From: Pedobacter cryoconitis
GTDB taxonomy: Bacteria; Bacteroidota; Bacteroidia; Sphingobacteriales; Sphingobacteriaceae
DNA: 64,000 nucleotides
Assembly (NCBI RefSeq): GCF_014200595.1
Contig: NZ_JACHCG010000005.1
Location: forward strand, 186,001 to 250,000
Direction: 5' to 3'
This document shows positions 38,401 to 47,484 of the stretch, piece by piece; the stretch's first letter is position 1; every line of letters begins with the position of its first letter. The translations under genes were made by a program, and so were the position numbers. The notes under the pieces are model-generated. The model was not told the DNA's origin and ran no database searches. It saw nothing but the letters and a program-made list of their open reading frames with translations.

Positions 38401-38767
38401 CAGAATAACCTAATGTTCTCTTTTCTCTCTTGATCGAGTTTGCTGTAACAACGACTTCACTTAATGATTTCGTATCAGCTGCAAGGCTAACACTAATTAC
38501 ATTACCAGCTTTAATTTCAACAAATTGATTAAGATAGCCTAGTGAGCTGAATTCAAGGCCTGTCGCTCCTGCCGGAACTTTGATTGCGTACTTTCCGTCA
38601 GATCCAGATTGAGCTCCACCTTGAGCTCCTCTGATTTTTACACTGACACCAGGAATGGGTTGCCCGTCATCCTTCCCTGTCACAGTACCAGTTATTGTTC
38701 TGTCCTGCGCCATTGCAGCTACTGCAACGCATAAGAACATGACCAAACTTAGTATAAGTTTTTTCAT
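35495..38767 (-). CDS. SusC/RagA-family TonB-dependent transporter (pair 3)
   Basis: A 1090-residue importer. Signal peptide to about 20; CarboxypepD_reg-like domain (TITGTVTGKDDGQPIPGVSV); TonB-box region E-V-V-V-T-A-N-S-I-K-R-E-K-R-T-L-G-Y-S; plug signatures A-L-I-V-I-D-G-V-P-V-D-N and AALYGARASNGALIITT. The barrel ends in N-L-K-V-S-F. The R-E-K-R-T-L-G-Y-S block is shared with SusC 4 but not with SusC 1 or 2, so pairs 3 and 4 are sister lineages. Confidence 0.96.
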   Translation of the reverse strand: MKKLILSLVMFLCVAVAAMAQDRTITGTVTGKDDGQPIPGVSVKIRGAQGGAQSGSDGKYAIKVPAGATGLEFSSLGYLNQFVEIKAGNVISVSLAADTKSLSEVVVTANSIKREKRTLGYSAPTIKNDELTSGGNPSAITSLTGKVAGVNITSSSNTPGSSSRIVLRGGSSINGNNQALIVIDGVPVDNSSITGGSAAGSGDDRSSVDFGNRGNDIAPDDIASVTVLKGPAAAALYGARASNGALIITTKSGTKGADKTSITFNTSNTFSSILKLPKFQNQYGQGYYATDEDGNPLVTNGVQQYVNDPRENGSWGAPFTGTVQPWGQQIDGVRQQKPYSAVKDNVRDFFKTGFATDNNLSFSGGSDKSTFYLGLNSLNSTGVFPGKSNDYNKYGVRFNGNTDFSNKFSAGVNFNYTNVASTNIGGGQGGSSVLNNVYQTPRDIDLSSLKDLSNKYNGYGYTGADGVIHDNMYGYYGAYTLNPYYVLQSFQNTDNISRVTGNFNIGYKPTSWLDVKERVGVDTYSDRRRLIAPKYSFIPADSGNMYDPDANKVTNVGSYEIDQFNVTEFVHDLMVTARHKFNDDFEGSLMLGNNIRQRSSNINQTATNKGSGLVVPEWYNLGNSNGPVNIITDQISKRRLVGLYADLNLSYKNLIYLEATARNDWSSTLPPQNNSFFYPSVSGSFVFSELLKGSSVSNYLTYGKVRASYAQVGNDTDPYQLATNYVRGNINSAFGGTTFPFNNVPGLMIDNVIGNANLKPEKTSSFEVGTELGFFDNRFSVDFSYYKNKSKNQILPVPIPNSTGYGFSVLNAGEIQNNGVELSLRGTPIKTTDFTWEVFGTYTKNNSKVVSLLPGVDQVTIGGFGGMGIVAAVGRPYGEFYGVTNQTDAQGRTIVSKSSGLPLQTKSAQYLGSYNPNYQASLGTTFKYKQLSLSVLFDTKQGGKFFSRTKDILSFSGAAEITGGDRMNVIYPNSVYIENGASVVNTTATYNKQDYYTGSVAPGVNVIDASYIKLRSASIAYQFTKDQLRRSPFGALTIGLYGNNLFLWTAKENVYADPEINSSGASNAQGFDFTAQPSVRNYGINLKVSF

Positions 38768-38806
38768 AAAGAATTAATTATAGGTTGTTAATAAGTTAAT
38801 AAGGAT

Positions 38807-38814
38807 CTAATATA
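38807..38814 (-). promoter_or_regulatory. Probable -7 element of SusCD pair 3
   Basis: Minus-strand TATATTAG lies about 40 bases before the SusC start, as in pair 2, and the identical box precedes SusC 4. A small inverted repeat CACTC (38843-38847) / GAGTG (38855-38859) sits just upstream of it. Confidence 0.45.
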
Positions 38815-39128
38815 ACCTAAAATATTATGATTTTTATTTTTCCACTCTAATTTTGAGTGTTGTAACATAAAAATCATATGATATCTAATTTTTTGAATAA
38901 AAGGTTTATTCATAGTAGAAAACGCACTTTTTGACAGTCGAATTACCGCATTAAAAACAATAAAGAAGGTTTTGATTACCAGATTTTAAGTTTCGAAAAA
39001 CACTTATAACCCACAGCACAATTTACTTAAGATAACAAGTTAACAGACGGACCTGATTATCCGCTTATTTCGTTTCCTGACAATCTCAGAAAAACTCTAC
39101 ACCTCCTGGTTCTAAAAGTTTAAAATAA

Positions 39129-39158
39129 AAAAGGCTGCCTCAAATAAGAGACAGCCTT
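39129..39158 (-). terminator. Terminator of the SusCD pair 4 operon
   Basis: AAGGCTG-CTC pairs with GAG-CAGCCTT with one mismatch; on the minus strand a run of six T follows. Confidence 0.85.
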
Positions 39159-39183
39159 AATATAATAATTATATAATCTTTTG

Positions 39184-39687
39184 CTATTTCATATTAGCAG
39201 GATCATCTACCTGGAATCCGGTTTTATGGAAACCTTCAACTTTATAGGTAACACCGTTAATCGTAATATCAAGTGAAATTAAATCTGTTGGTGTTTTAGA
39301 AACAGGTCCGGTAGTCCCGTTTGAAACCACTTTTCCATTTGCAACGTTAAAAGTTGGAATAGTGGTACTTGTAGATGCTACATTCGCAACATTTGTTCCT
39401 GTAAACGTTTGAGCATTTGCATCTACGGCCACCTTACCCTTCACACCAAGCGCAACAGTACCAGATTTAAGACCTGTAGACTGAAGCCACATTTCAGTAC
39501 TTAAATTTGCAGCGGTATTATAAGTGGATAAGGTTATATAAGGACCAGTCCCGTTAACTTTAACGTACCAGTCTCCTGCAAGATTCTGCACAGCTGTACC
39601 ACCAATTTCCTGATCTTTTTTACAAGAGGAAGAGAATAATACCAGCAATGCCATTACCACAGTATTTATTATAATATTTTTTTTCAT
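39184..39687 (-). CDS. Lipocalin-like lipoprotein, lipid-binding putative hydrolase family
   Basis: A 167-residue lipoprotein (lipobox S-S-S-C, Cys22). It starts its fold with the lipocalin-like N-L-A-G-D-W-Y-V-K-V (35-44), contains a beta barrel-like pattern through N-V-A-N-G-K-V-V-S-N-G and ends with V-E-G-F-H-K-T-G-F. Proteins of this sort (PF12888) are often the third gene of SusCD operons; the enzymatic label of the family is unproven. It follows SusD pair 4 by 23 bases and closes that operon. Confidence 0.8.
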   Translation of the reverse strand: MKKNIIINTVVMALLVLFSSSCKKDQEIGGTAVQNLAGDWYVKVNGTGPYITLSTYNTAANLSTEMWLQSTGLKSGTVALGVKGKVAVDANAQTFTGTNVANVASTSTTIPTFNVANGKVVSNGTTGPVSKTPTDLISLDITINGVTYKVEGFHKTGFQVDDPANMK

Positions 39688-39710
39688 GTTCTTCTGTTAA
39701 TTAAAATAAA

Positions 39711-41198
39711 CTATTTACCCCACCAAACTTTCGTGGTCAATGGAACTTTCGCAGGTGTATTTGTATTTCTCCTCACCTCACTATCCGGAAAAACGAAACG
39801 TCTTGGGAAATTTCCCTCTCCGGTTACCCCATTTGGAGTATATACAATCTGACCTGGAATATAACCAGGCTCATCAGAATAGATTGTACTTGTTTTTGGG
39901 TAGCCAGTACGGTTCTGCTCAAAAAATGCTTCTAATCCATGAGAACCAAAGAACGATGCCCATTTCTGAGTAATAATAGCTTCTAATTTAGTTTCAAAGT
40001 TACCAGTTGCCGGATAAGCATAAGTAGCTAAAATAGTCGCATCAGGAGTAATACCGACTTGTGCAAAGGCTGCTGCAACACCCTGATTATACAGAGTTAA
40101 TGCATTTGCTCCACCAAAATAGCGTTCTGATACCTCCGCTTGCATAAAATATGATTCAGCAAGAGAGATAAAAGGAACCGGGTCCGTTGCATTTACGACA
40201 ACATTTACAGCATCATTATACTCTGGATGCGCAGGGCCTCCAAGATAATCACCCTGATTAATTGAAGGTACAGGATTCTCAACCCCAAAGTAAGCCTCAG
40301 CTCTTGGGTCAGCATTCGCATCTAACCAACTTGTAAAAGTTGCACTTGCTTTTAAGTTATCCGGTGTATTTAACCTTCTAAAGTTGTACTCATAAAAAGG
40401 ATTACTCTTATTTGGAGAGGAAACAAAAAGATCAACCTGCGCCGGAACATCTAAAAACTTAGCGTTAGCCGCATATAATGCTCTGATTCCTGCTTCGGCC
40501 TCAGCTGGTTTTGCATTCACCATACGCAGATACATCTTTAACTTTAAAGTATTGGCAAATTTTTCCCAGTTATCAAACTGTGCTGCCGTTTTTCCGAAAA
40601 CAAAATCTGTAGCTTTCTGCTCTGCAGTCCATGGGCCAGTCTTATAATCTTTAGCCAGTGCAGCATCGATTTCTTTAATTAAGCCCTGGTAAATCGTATA
40701 TCCATCATCAAACTTAGGCTGAAGAATTGTATTGATCTGGAAAGCTTCTGTATAGGGAACCTTATCATATAAATCAACCAGAACTTCATAAGTATATGCT
40801 TTCATTACAGTATACATCAAATTATATCTCCAGTTTTTAGCTTCAGCAGCTTTAGACAAACCTAGTGAATAATCGAATAATCCTCCAGAGAAAAGCGCAC
40901 TATATGGACCATCTACATATTGAGAAGCACTCGGCAAATCATAAACATCGACAGTTCTGAACTGGCTTGAGTTATTATTTTGTGTCCAGAATTGTGCCCA
41001 CATACCGCCGACAATAGACAGATCTCCACCAACCCTGCTCGCAGTGGACATTACAGCCGAAGGGAATAACACCTCCATTGTAGCAGATTCAATGGGTGGA
41101 TTATTAGGACTTTGATTTATATCTAATGTTTTCTTACATCCAAGCGTAAGGACTAACAAAGAAAACACTGCTAATTTATTATTAAATATTTTTTTCAT
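39711..41198 (-). CDS. SusD-like_2-type surface lipoprotein (pair 4)
   Basis: A 495-residue lipoprotein (lipobox L-T-L-G-C, Cys21; mature KKTLDINQSPNNP). W-A-Q-F-W-T-Q-N near 68-75, F-F-E-Q-N-R-T-G-Y-P-K near 435 and F-P-R-R-F-V-F-P-D-S-E near 467 correspond to the same positions in pair 3, placing both in the SusD-like_2 group. It starts 10 bases after SusC 4. Substrate unknown; a peptide ligand is suggested by the neighbouring M14 peptidase. Confidence 0.93.
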   Translation of the reverse strand: MKKIFNNKLAVFSLLVLTLGCKKTLDINQSPNNPPIESATMEVLFPSAVMSTASRVGGDLSIVGGMWAQFWTQNNNSSQFRTVDVYDLPSASQYVDGPYSALFSGGLFDYSLGLSKAAEAKNWRYNLMYTVMKAYTYEVLVDLYDKVPYTEAFQINTILQPKFDDGYTIYQGLIKEIDAALAKDYKTGPWTAEQKATDFVFGKTAAQFDNWEKFANTLKLKMYLRMVNAKPAEAEAGIRALYAANAKFLDVPAQVDLFVSSPNKSNPFYEYNFRRLNTPDNLKASATFTSWLDANADPRAEAYFGVENPVPSINQGDYLGGPAHPEYNDAVNVVVNATDPVPFISLAESYFMQAEVSERYFGGANALTLYNQGVAAAFAQVGITPDATILATYAYPATGNFETKLEAIITQKWASFFGSHGLEAFFEQNRTGYPKTSTIYSDEPGYIPGQIVYTPNGVTGEGNFPRRFVFPDSEVRRNTNTPAKVPLTTKVWWGK

Positions 41199-41208
41199 GA
41201 TCGGTCGC

Positions 41209-44200
41209 TTAAAAAGTTATGTTTAAAGAAAGTCCAAAGTTCTTGGTAGAAGGCCCTGATCTGAATTCACCGAATTCACTTGCAAGATCATTACCCAAGT
41301 TTGATACTTCCGGGTCAATAGAACGATTCCCTTTAGGTAACCAAGTAAACATGTTTCTTCCGTAAGCAGTAATGGTTGCTCTTTCAGAACCAATTTTCTT
41401 AGCTACACCTTTAGGTAAAGCATATGAGAACGTGATATCTCTTACTTTTAAGAACGTTTTGTCCAAAATCCTGTTCTGATAAGCAGTTGCAAGTCCCTGA
41501 GTAGTATAATACAAAGAATTGAAGTTTGCTTCAGAAATCGGCGTTGTATTTTCAACATAAGTAACAGCACCGTTCGCACCAGTAACAGCTTTTACTGAAT
41601 TTGGAATAATCATGGTACGTCTGTCGTTATAAAGCGTTTTAGGATCATTACCCACAAAGTTTAACAAATCTGCGGTACCTGAATAGAAGACACCACCTTT
41701 TCTATAATCTAAAGTAAAGGAGAATGTAAAGTCTTTATAAGTAAATCTGTTGGTAAAGCCCATCACAAAATCACGTTGTGAAGTACCATATTCACCATTT
41801 GTGCCTGATACAATAGGATAACCTCTATCTGATACAATTACTCTTCCCTGAGGATCAAAGCTTTGAACAGGAGCTTCAAAAACACCTAATGGTCTTCCAA
41901 CTTTAGCCACAAATTTAGCATCATAAGCTGAGTTAAGATCTACTGAGGCCAATCCATCTGGCAATTCCAAAACAACGTTTCTGTTTTTGCTGAAGGTATA
42001 ACCAAGTTCCCAGTTAATGTCCTGAGTTTTTACAGGAATCCCTGTAACTGCAATCTCAACACCTCTGTTTCTAACCTTACCAAAATTTACAACTCTGGCA
42101 ATATAACCTGTAGATGGAGAAACATCAATTGGTAGAATCTGATTATTGGTTACACGGTTATAATAACTTACATCAATTCCTAAACGATTATCGAAAAACT
42201 TGATCTCACCACCTAACTCAGTTTCTGTACTTTTTTCAGGTTTTAAATTCTGATTATTCAAAGTATTGGAGATCGAGTATCCTGGTACACCCCCAATAGG
42301 AAAGATAATGTTTCCATAACCTAAAGGAATGCTTGCTCTTGTCAGTGTATTATAGATTCTGTATGGATCTGTATCACTACCAGTCTGGCCATACGCCGCT
42401 CTTAATTTCAACAAGCTGATTTTAGCATTTGACAAATCAAATGCCTGAGATAAGACTACAGCTAAGTTAGCTCCCGGATAAAAGAAACTGTTTGATGCAG
42501 TAGGAAGTGTTGAACTCCAGTCATTACGTGCATTCAATGTTAAATAAGCATAACCTTTGTAGCCAATTGCTGCCGAAGCATACATACCGAAAATTCTTCT
42601 GTGTGATTCAGTATTGGTTGAGGTAGGGTCATTCGCCGTATTGTTGATATTATAAAATCCCGGAATAGCCAGATTTTCAATACCAGTATATAAAGCTCTT
42701 GATCCACGGTCATTAAAGTTCATACCCACAAGACCATTGATATCAAAATCACTGCTAATTTTTTTAGAAAACAGTGCATTTAATTTAGAATCGTACTCAA
42801 AATATCTTTCAGCTCCTTCCACAACATTACCTACGCTCGCTTGTCTGTTATACCCTTCGTCGTTTCCTCCGCCTGCCCAGCTTCCTGCAACAGGATTGTT
42901 TTTTGCATTGAAAAGTTTATCACTGATGTTATTTAAATCAGCTCCCTGCTGGAATTGTAAAGTCAGCCAGTCTGAAGCTTTTACTTTGATGTCCACATTT
43001 CCATAAAGACGGTCACTTTTGAAAATTGATCCGTTCTCATTTACTGAATAATATGGATTTTGAGAGAATGGAGAAAAGTAATCATTTACATTATTGTATT
43101 TCGCAGTATAGTCTTTAAAGCTTTTGATAGGGTAATTTACAGGAATCTGTAAAACATCTTCATAAAAAGAAGAACCAATACCTGATGTGGACTGACCTGT
43201 TTGAACAAATCTTGAGTTTTTACCGATATAATTTGCAGAACCTGATATCGTCAACGCTTTATATTTCGTTGAGCCACCCAGTGTAAGTGAATTCCTTTTA
43301 TAAGTATCATTTTTACCTGGCAAAATTCCATCACTATAAACATTACCATAAGATACATTAAAGGTAGAGTTATCATTTCCACCGCTAAATGACAAAGTAT
43401 TGTTAAACTCTTTACCTGTATCAAAAGCATCTCTGAAATTGTTTTTAATAGCAGAGAATGGCTGTTTTTGCTGAACACCATCAACAATTGATCCCCAGCC
43501 CCTTTCCATACCATCTAATTTTGGTCCCCAGCTTCCGTTTTCTGCGATATAGTCAGTTTTATTCCAGCCTTGTCCGTATTTATCCTGCATATCAGGAACG
43601 ATCGAAACCTGGGTAAAAGATGCTGCCGTAGAGAAATTGATTTTTAATTTTCCACTCTGACCTTTTTTAGTTGTAATTAGAATAACACCGCTTGATGCAC
43701 GTGAACCATAAAGTGAACTTGCCGCAGCTCCTTTTAGAATACTGATACTTTCAATATCATTTGGATTGATATCATTTGCTGCGTTTCCAAAATCATAATT
43801 ATCTGACAGATCACCAATACTTCCAACCGGAGATTCTCCTCCCGGACGTGAATTGTTAATCGGCACACCATCTACGACATATAATGGTTGATTATTACCT
43901 CCAATTGATGCGAATCCACGCAAGATAACTTTACTCGATCCACCAGGTGAGCCTGAAGTATTAGAGATATCAACACCTGCAATTTTACCCTGCAAACCTG
44001 CTGCAAGATTCGTAGGTGCTGCCCTGTTGATTTCTTCTGAACTAACCTGAGTTGAAGAATAACCTAAAGTTTTGCGCTCTCTTGATAGTCCAAGAGCTGT
44101 AACAACCACTTCATTTAATCCTTTACTGTCGCTTGCCAGCGAAATATTTACAGTTGATGAAGATGTTAGTGGTACAATCTGGGTTGCATATCCAATAAAT

Positions 44201-44421
44201 GAAAACTGCAACGATTTAACAGAAGAAGGTGCTTTAACGGCAAATTTACCATCAGCCCCGGTAACAGCTCCACCCGGAGCTCCTACTAATTTCACACTAA
44301 CACCCGGGATAGGTAATTTATCCTCCTGCGATGTTACTGTACCAGTTATTGTTCGTTCTTGTGCCACAGCTACTCCTGCAACAGATAAGAATACGAATAA
44401 ACTTAGTATAAGTTTTTTCAT
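41209..44421 (-). CDS. SusC/RagA-family TonB-dependent transporter (pair 4)
   Basis: A 1070-residue importer. The frame is open 20 codons further upstream, but the ATG at 44421 is chosen because the signal peptide (M-K-K-L-I-L-S-L-F-V-F-L-S-V-A-G) begins there. CarboxypepD_reg-like domain with TITGTVTSQEDKLPIPGVSV; TonB-box region E-V-V-V-T-A-L-G-L-S-R-E-R-K-T-L-G-Y-S; plug signatures LYVVDGVPINNSRP and S-S-L-Y-G-S-R-A-S-S-G-V-I-L-I-T-T; barrel end L-N-I-T-F. First gene of a three-gene operon with SusD 4 and the lipocalin-like protein. Confidence 0.95.
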   Translation of the reverse strand: MKKLILSLFVFLSVAGVAVAQERTITGTVTSQEDKLPIPGVSVKLVGAPGGAVTGADGKFAVKAPSSVKSLQFSFIGYATQIVPLTSSSTVNISLASDSKGLNEVVVTALGLSRERKTLGYSSTQVSSEEINRAAPTNLAAGLQGKIAGVDISNTSGSPGGSSKVILRGFASIGGNNQPLYVVDGVPINNSRPGGESPVGSIGDLSDNYDFGNAANDINPNDIESISILKGAAASSLYGSRASSGVILITTKKGQSGKLKINFSTAASFTQVSIVPDMQDKYGQGWNKTDYIAENGSWGPKLDGMERGWGSIVDGVQQKQPFSAIKNNFRDAFDTGKEFNNTLSFSGGNDNSTFNVSYGNVYSDGILPGKNDTYKRNSLTLGGSTKYKALTISGSANYIGKNSRFVQTGQSTSGIGSSFYEDVLQIPVNYPIKSFKDYTAKYNNVNDYFSPFSQNPYYSVNENGSIFKSDRLYGNVDIKVKASDWLTLQFQQGADLNNISDKLFNAKNNPVAGSWAGGGNDEGYNRQASVGNVVEGAERYFEYDSKLNALFSKKISSDFDINGLVGMNFNDRGSRALYTGIENLAIPGFYNINNTANDPTSTNTESHRRIFGMYASAAIGYKGYAYLTLNARNDWSSTLPTASNSFFYPGANLAVVLSQAFDLSNAKISLLKLRAAYGQTGSDTDPYRIYNTLTRASIPLGYGNIIFPIGGVPGYSISNTLNNQNLKPEKSTETELGGEIKFFDNRLGIDVSYYNRVTNNQILPIDVSPSTGYIARVVNFGKVRNRGVEIAVTGIPVKTQDINWELGYTFSKNRNVVLELPDGLASVDLNSAYDAKFVAKVGRPLGVFEAPVQSFDPQGRVIVSDRGYPIVSGTNGEYGTSQRDFVMGFTNRFTYKDFTFSFTLDYRKGGVFYSGTADLLNFVGNDPKTLYNDRRTMIIPNSVKAVTGANGAVTYVENTTPISEANFNSLYYTTQGLATAYQNRILDKTFLKVRDITFSYALPKGVAKKIGSERATITAYGRNMFTWLPKGNRSIDPEVSNLGNDLASEFGEFRSGPSTKNFGLSLNITF

Positions 44422-44849
44422 AAATAATTTAATTAAATAATGGTTCAAATTGTTAGGAATGCGATCAGGATATGAAAGCATTTAAATAAATAGGATAGGC
44501 CGGTTATTTAATACTCAAGCCATCATCAGGCAAAGTTTAAATAATAGCTTTTGTTTTGGATTTGAGCGTTCTTAACTTTCTTCAACGCGCAAGAATGAAT
44601 AAGCATTTAAAGACTCTTTCATTAGGTTTTCGTAATTTATGTTTATGTTCAGTTAATTAATTGTAGCTCTAATATAGATCATAGAAGATTCTCGTTACTG
44701 TTTTTGCTAAAACGATACACAATTATGACTTTTCTATGACTAATCCTTATGGGACTACAAACAAATGGTTAAACATCTAATACTTAACAAAATAAACTAT
44801 CGAAAATGCACTAAAAAACAAAATATTAATTAAAAACCTTATTCTATTG
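44422..44849. other. SusC 4 leader and spacer after the M14 peptidase
   Basis: A 428-base spacer on one strand. The best promoter match (44651-44676) would give SusC 4 an untranslated leader of about 240 bases, far longer than the 33-40 bases of the other three SusC genes. No clear terminator follows the M14 gene, so read-through into SusC 4 is possible. Confidence 0.4.
44651..44676 (-). promoter_or_regulatory. Probable promoter of SusCD pair 4
   Basis: On the minus strand TATATTAG (44669-44676) is followed by CAATTAATTAAC, the same two elements as at SusC 1 and 2, but about 240 bases before the start codon. Confidence 0.45.
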
Positions 44850-47336
44850 CTAAAACACAAGAAATATAGTATTAGCAAAAAGCTGCTTACCACTTTCCCA
44901 AAACGAACGAAATGTTAAATTACAAGAGAGATAGATAATATTTCCTTTACCGGAGGGCTGCACCCCAAATAACATCCCCTGTGTTAATTTCTCCTGTACA
45001 TTTTTACCAGCAATTCCAGTGACATATGCATCCTGTTTCAGCACGCCAACATTCCAGCCTTTTTGTAAAGGTTCATAAATCTTGTCATCCGTTTTCAAAG
45101 TATAATAGACTTCGCCCAGCCCTATGGAAAAAGGGTGGCTCTTATCCAGGGTAACTTTATAAATAGCTCCCGGAATAGCATCTGCGGCATTATCTCTATC
45201 CTTTTCATTATAATTCCGAAAAAACCCTTCTTTTGCCGTAGCAGTGGGAAACTCCTTTTTTCTGATCTCAAAAGGTTTGATGCCTGCTACACTTGAAATT
45301 GCATCTTCCAAAAGAATCACCTTACCACCAAGGTTAATCCAATCTTCTAATTTTTCCATATTTCTGCGCATATAAGATCCGTCAGGCAAAATCAGGACAT
45401 TGGTCGTTGCCAGATTCAGGCTTCCAATACTTTGTTCGGATATAATATTCAATGGATAATTCAATTCCTGTTCAAAAAAGTGCCAGACCTCTCCAACACT
45501 CTGAGCAGAAATGTCCTGACCGGCAACCATCGCAACTTTAGGTACAGGAAGTAATGGATAAGCAGAAGAACCCAAATCTTTTCCCTTCTCTACATAACTG
45601 CCAGCAATGGCAAAGAAGGGTTTACGGTATTTTTTAGAAAGCGCAGCTATATCCTCTTCAATAAACTTATTTAGTTTCTCATTTTCAGATCTGTAAACCA
45701 ATAATGACCCTGCCTGGCGAACCTTTCCTCCTACAGTAAAGGCTTGTTCAGCAATACGCACCTTAATATTTGCCCTGTGCAATGCGATTAAAATCTGAGC
45801 ATCCTCCACAGCATCCCACGATAAAACCCATCCATATGGCTTTACCAGTGTTTGCACACTATCTTTTCGAAGTTCGGGTTCAGGGAACTCACCAACAAAT
45901 ACCTCTTTACACCCAAAAGCATTCAAACCATAAGCATAAGGTAATGCCCAGGCAGTAATATCATAGGTATTTGAATCCGTTACAATTGTTTGAGGCTCAA
46001 AAAGCACGTTAGCTAAAACAGACGCTGGTTGTTTAAGGCTAATTACCATATCATTCCTGCCCAACCTGAAAAGTGCCGTCTTTTTTGTCCCGAAATTAAA
46101 CCCTGCAATTGTTTTATCACCACCAAAAGCATATTTGATATTATTTTTTGTTAACAAGGCAGCCATTTTTTTCATTCTGCTTTGGTTATCTGCTTTCACC
46201 ACATAGGTTTTATAAGTGCCAGGAGGATAAGCAACGGCTTGTGTAAAATATTTTTTAAACTCCGCAACCAGCTTATAGGAATTATCAGAGACCGTTTCCA
46301 GTGTAGCCAGCCCTGTTGTCAGGTGATGATTGATCCTGTCCTTTAAAGTTAAAGAGTCGCCACTAGCGGTCACAACAGCTAAGCCAGCACCAATCCCACC
46401 TTGCTCGTAAGTCATTCCAATTGCACCGTTATATAAGGGATAAGTATCCCCATAAGAAGGATATAACAGATCGAACCGCTCTTTTGTAAAATATTGCCAC
46501 CCATTTTTATCGAAATATCTGGCGTTATTTTTCCCTGCTATAACTTGAAATTCGCGTTGAAAAGCTGTGATATCCTGATGTACCGGTTCCGCAGCAGGTG
46601 CAAAATAATAGGGTTCATTATAACTTTGTTCATGAAAATCTATATGTACTTCAGGCATCCACTGATGATATAAAACCAGACGCTGTTGCGTTTCAACTTG
46701 CGATTGCCAGGCCCAGTCCCTGTTAAGATCAAAATAATAATGATTAGGGCGACCTCCTGGCCATGGCTCAATATGTTCTCTGGAAAGGGGATTCACATCA
46801 GGGACCAAACCTGCCACACTTGTATAATAATTAATATACCTTTCTCTTCCATCAGGGTTCAGACAGGGATCAATGATAACTATCGTATTTTTCAGCCAGT
46901 CTTTTGTTTGCCGGTTTACCCCTTCAGCTAAAGTGTACAGCATTTTCATTGCCGTTTCTGATGAACTGGCTTCATTTCCATGTACATTATAGCTTAACCA
47001 CAAAACAGCCGGCTGTTTATTAAGATTGAGTGCTCCTGCTTCTGCCTTACTCAAACTTAAATTATTCTTTCTAAGCTGTTCAAGATTACTCATGTTCTCT
47101 TTTGAGGAGACTACAGCCACTAATAATTCACGATTCTCATAAGTCTTGCCATAATTGACGATTTTGATATTATTATCTGCTCCAGCCAGGTATTTAAAAT
47201 AAGCCAGAATTTGATAATGTGGAGTAAACCTTGTGCCTAGTGGATAACCTAAAAATGTATCCGGAGATTTTATCTGCGCCTGAATAGCCGTTAAGCAAAT
47301 GAATAATGATAAAAATAAGAGCGTAATTTTCTTCAT
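44850..47336 (-). CDS. M14-family zinc carboxypeptidase, secreted
   Basis: An 828-residue exported metallocarboxypeptidase. The signal peptide ends near residue 20 (A-I-Q-A). The M14 zinc site is H119-G-N-E122 in YNVHGNEASS, with the third histidine in VHIDFHEQS (231 or 235). The substrate-binding block DPCLNPDGRERY (156-167) and F-D-L-N-R-D-W are present, and M-T-Y-E-Q-G-G near 315 supplies the catalytic glutamate. The long C-terminal half (about 370-828) is a glutamine-amidotransferase-like/beta region seen in large Bacteroidota M14 proteins. It is upstream of SusCD pair 4 on the same strand, suggesting joint peptide use. Confidence 0.92.
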   Translation of the reverse strand: MKKITLLFLSLFICLTAIQAQIKSPDTFLGYPLGTRFTPHYQILAYFKYLAGADNNIKIVNYGKTYENRELLVAVVSSKENMSNLEQLRKNNLSLSKAEAGALNLNKQPAVLWLSYNVHGNEASSSETAMKMLYTLAEGVNRQTKDWLKNTIVIIDPCLNPDGRERYINYYTSVAGLVPDVNPLSREHIEPWPGGRPNHYYFDLNRDWAWQSQVETQQRLVLYHQWMPEVHIDFHEQSYNEPYYFAPAAEPVHQDITAFQREFQVIAGKNNARYFDKNGWQYFTKERFDLLYPSYGDTYPLYNGAIGMTYEQGGIGAGLAVVTASGDSLTLKDRINHHLTTGLATLETVSDNSYKLVAEFKKYFTQAVAYPPGTYKTYVVKADNQSRMKKMAALLTKNNIKYAFGGDKTIAGFNFGTKKTALFRLGRNDMVISLKQPASVLANVLFEPQTIVTDSNTYDITAWALPYAYGLNAFGCKEVFVGEFPEPELRKDSVQTLVKPYGWVLSWDAVEDAQILIALHRANIKVRIAEQAFTVGGKVRQAGSLLVYRSENEKLNKFIEEDIAALSKKYRKPFFAIAGSYVEKGKDLGSSAYPLLPVPKVAMVAGQDISAQSVGEVWHFFEQELNYPLNIISEQSIGSLNLATTNVLILPDGSYMRRNMEKLEDWINLGGKVILLEDAISSVAGIKPFEIRKKEFPTATAKEGFFRNYNEKDRDNAADAIPGAIYKVTLDKSHPFSIGLGEVYYTLKTDDKIYEPLQKGWNVGVLKQDAYVTGIAGKNVQEKLTQGMLFGVQPSGKGNIIYLSCNLTFRSFWESGKQLFANTIFLVF

Positions 47337-47382
47337 CAGGCCAGTTTATTCAGGTTATTAATAATAAGTTAATTTGGAGGTT

Positions 47383-47396
47383 GTTTAAATTTAAAC
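47383..47396. promoter_or_regulatory. 14-bp palindrome between M14 peptidase and murF
   Basis: GTTTAAATTTAAAC is a perfect palindrome in the 148-base divergent spacer, 47 bases before the M14 start. It could be a regulator site, but the AT-rich sequence makes chance possible. Confidence 0.35.
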
Positions 47397-47484
47397 GATT
47401 TCTTAACACCAAAGTACTAAAGAATATTTTTTGTTTGTAATCCATAATGTAATTTTACGACCAATTACTACAACAACCTACGCC

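Larger units (their letters stand above)
38768..39183. other. Spacer between SusC 3 and the lipocalin-like gene
   Basis: About 415 bases: SusC 3 promoter region at the left, a featureless AT-rich middle, and the terminator of the upstream operon at 39131-39158. No gene seen. Confidence 0.5.

Noticed and set aside
35495..44421. Segmental duplication of SusCD pair 3 and 4
   Set aside because: The proteins are related, but they differ along their whole length and the third gene occurs only in pair 4, so this is old paralogy, not a recent repeat.
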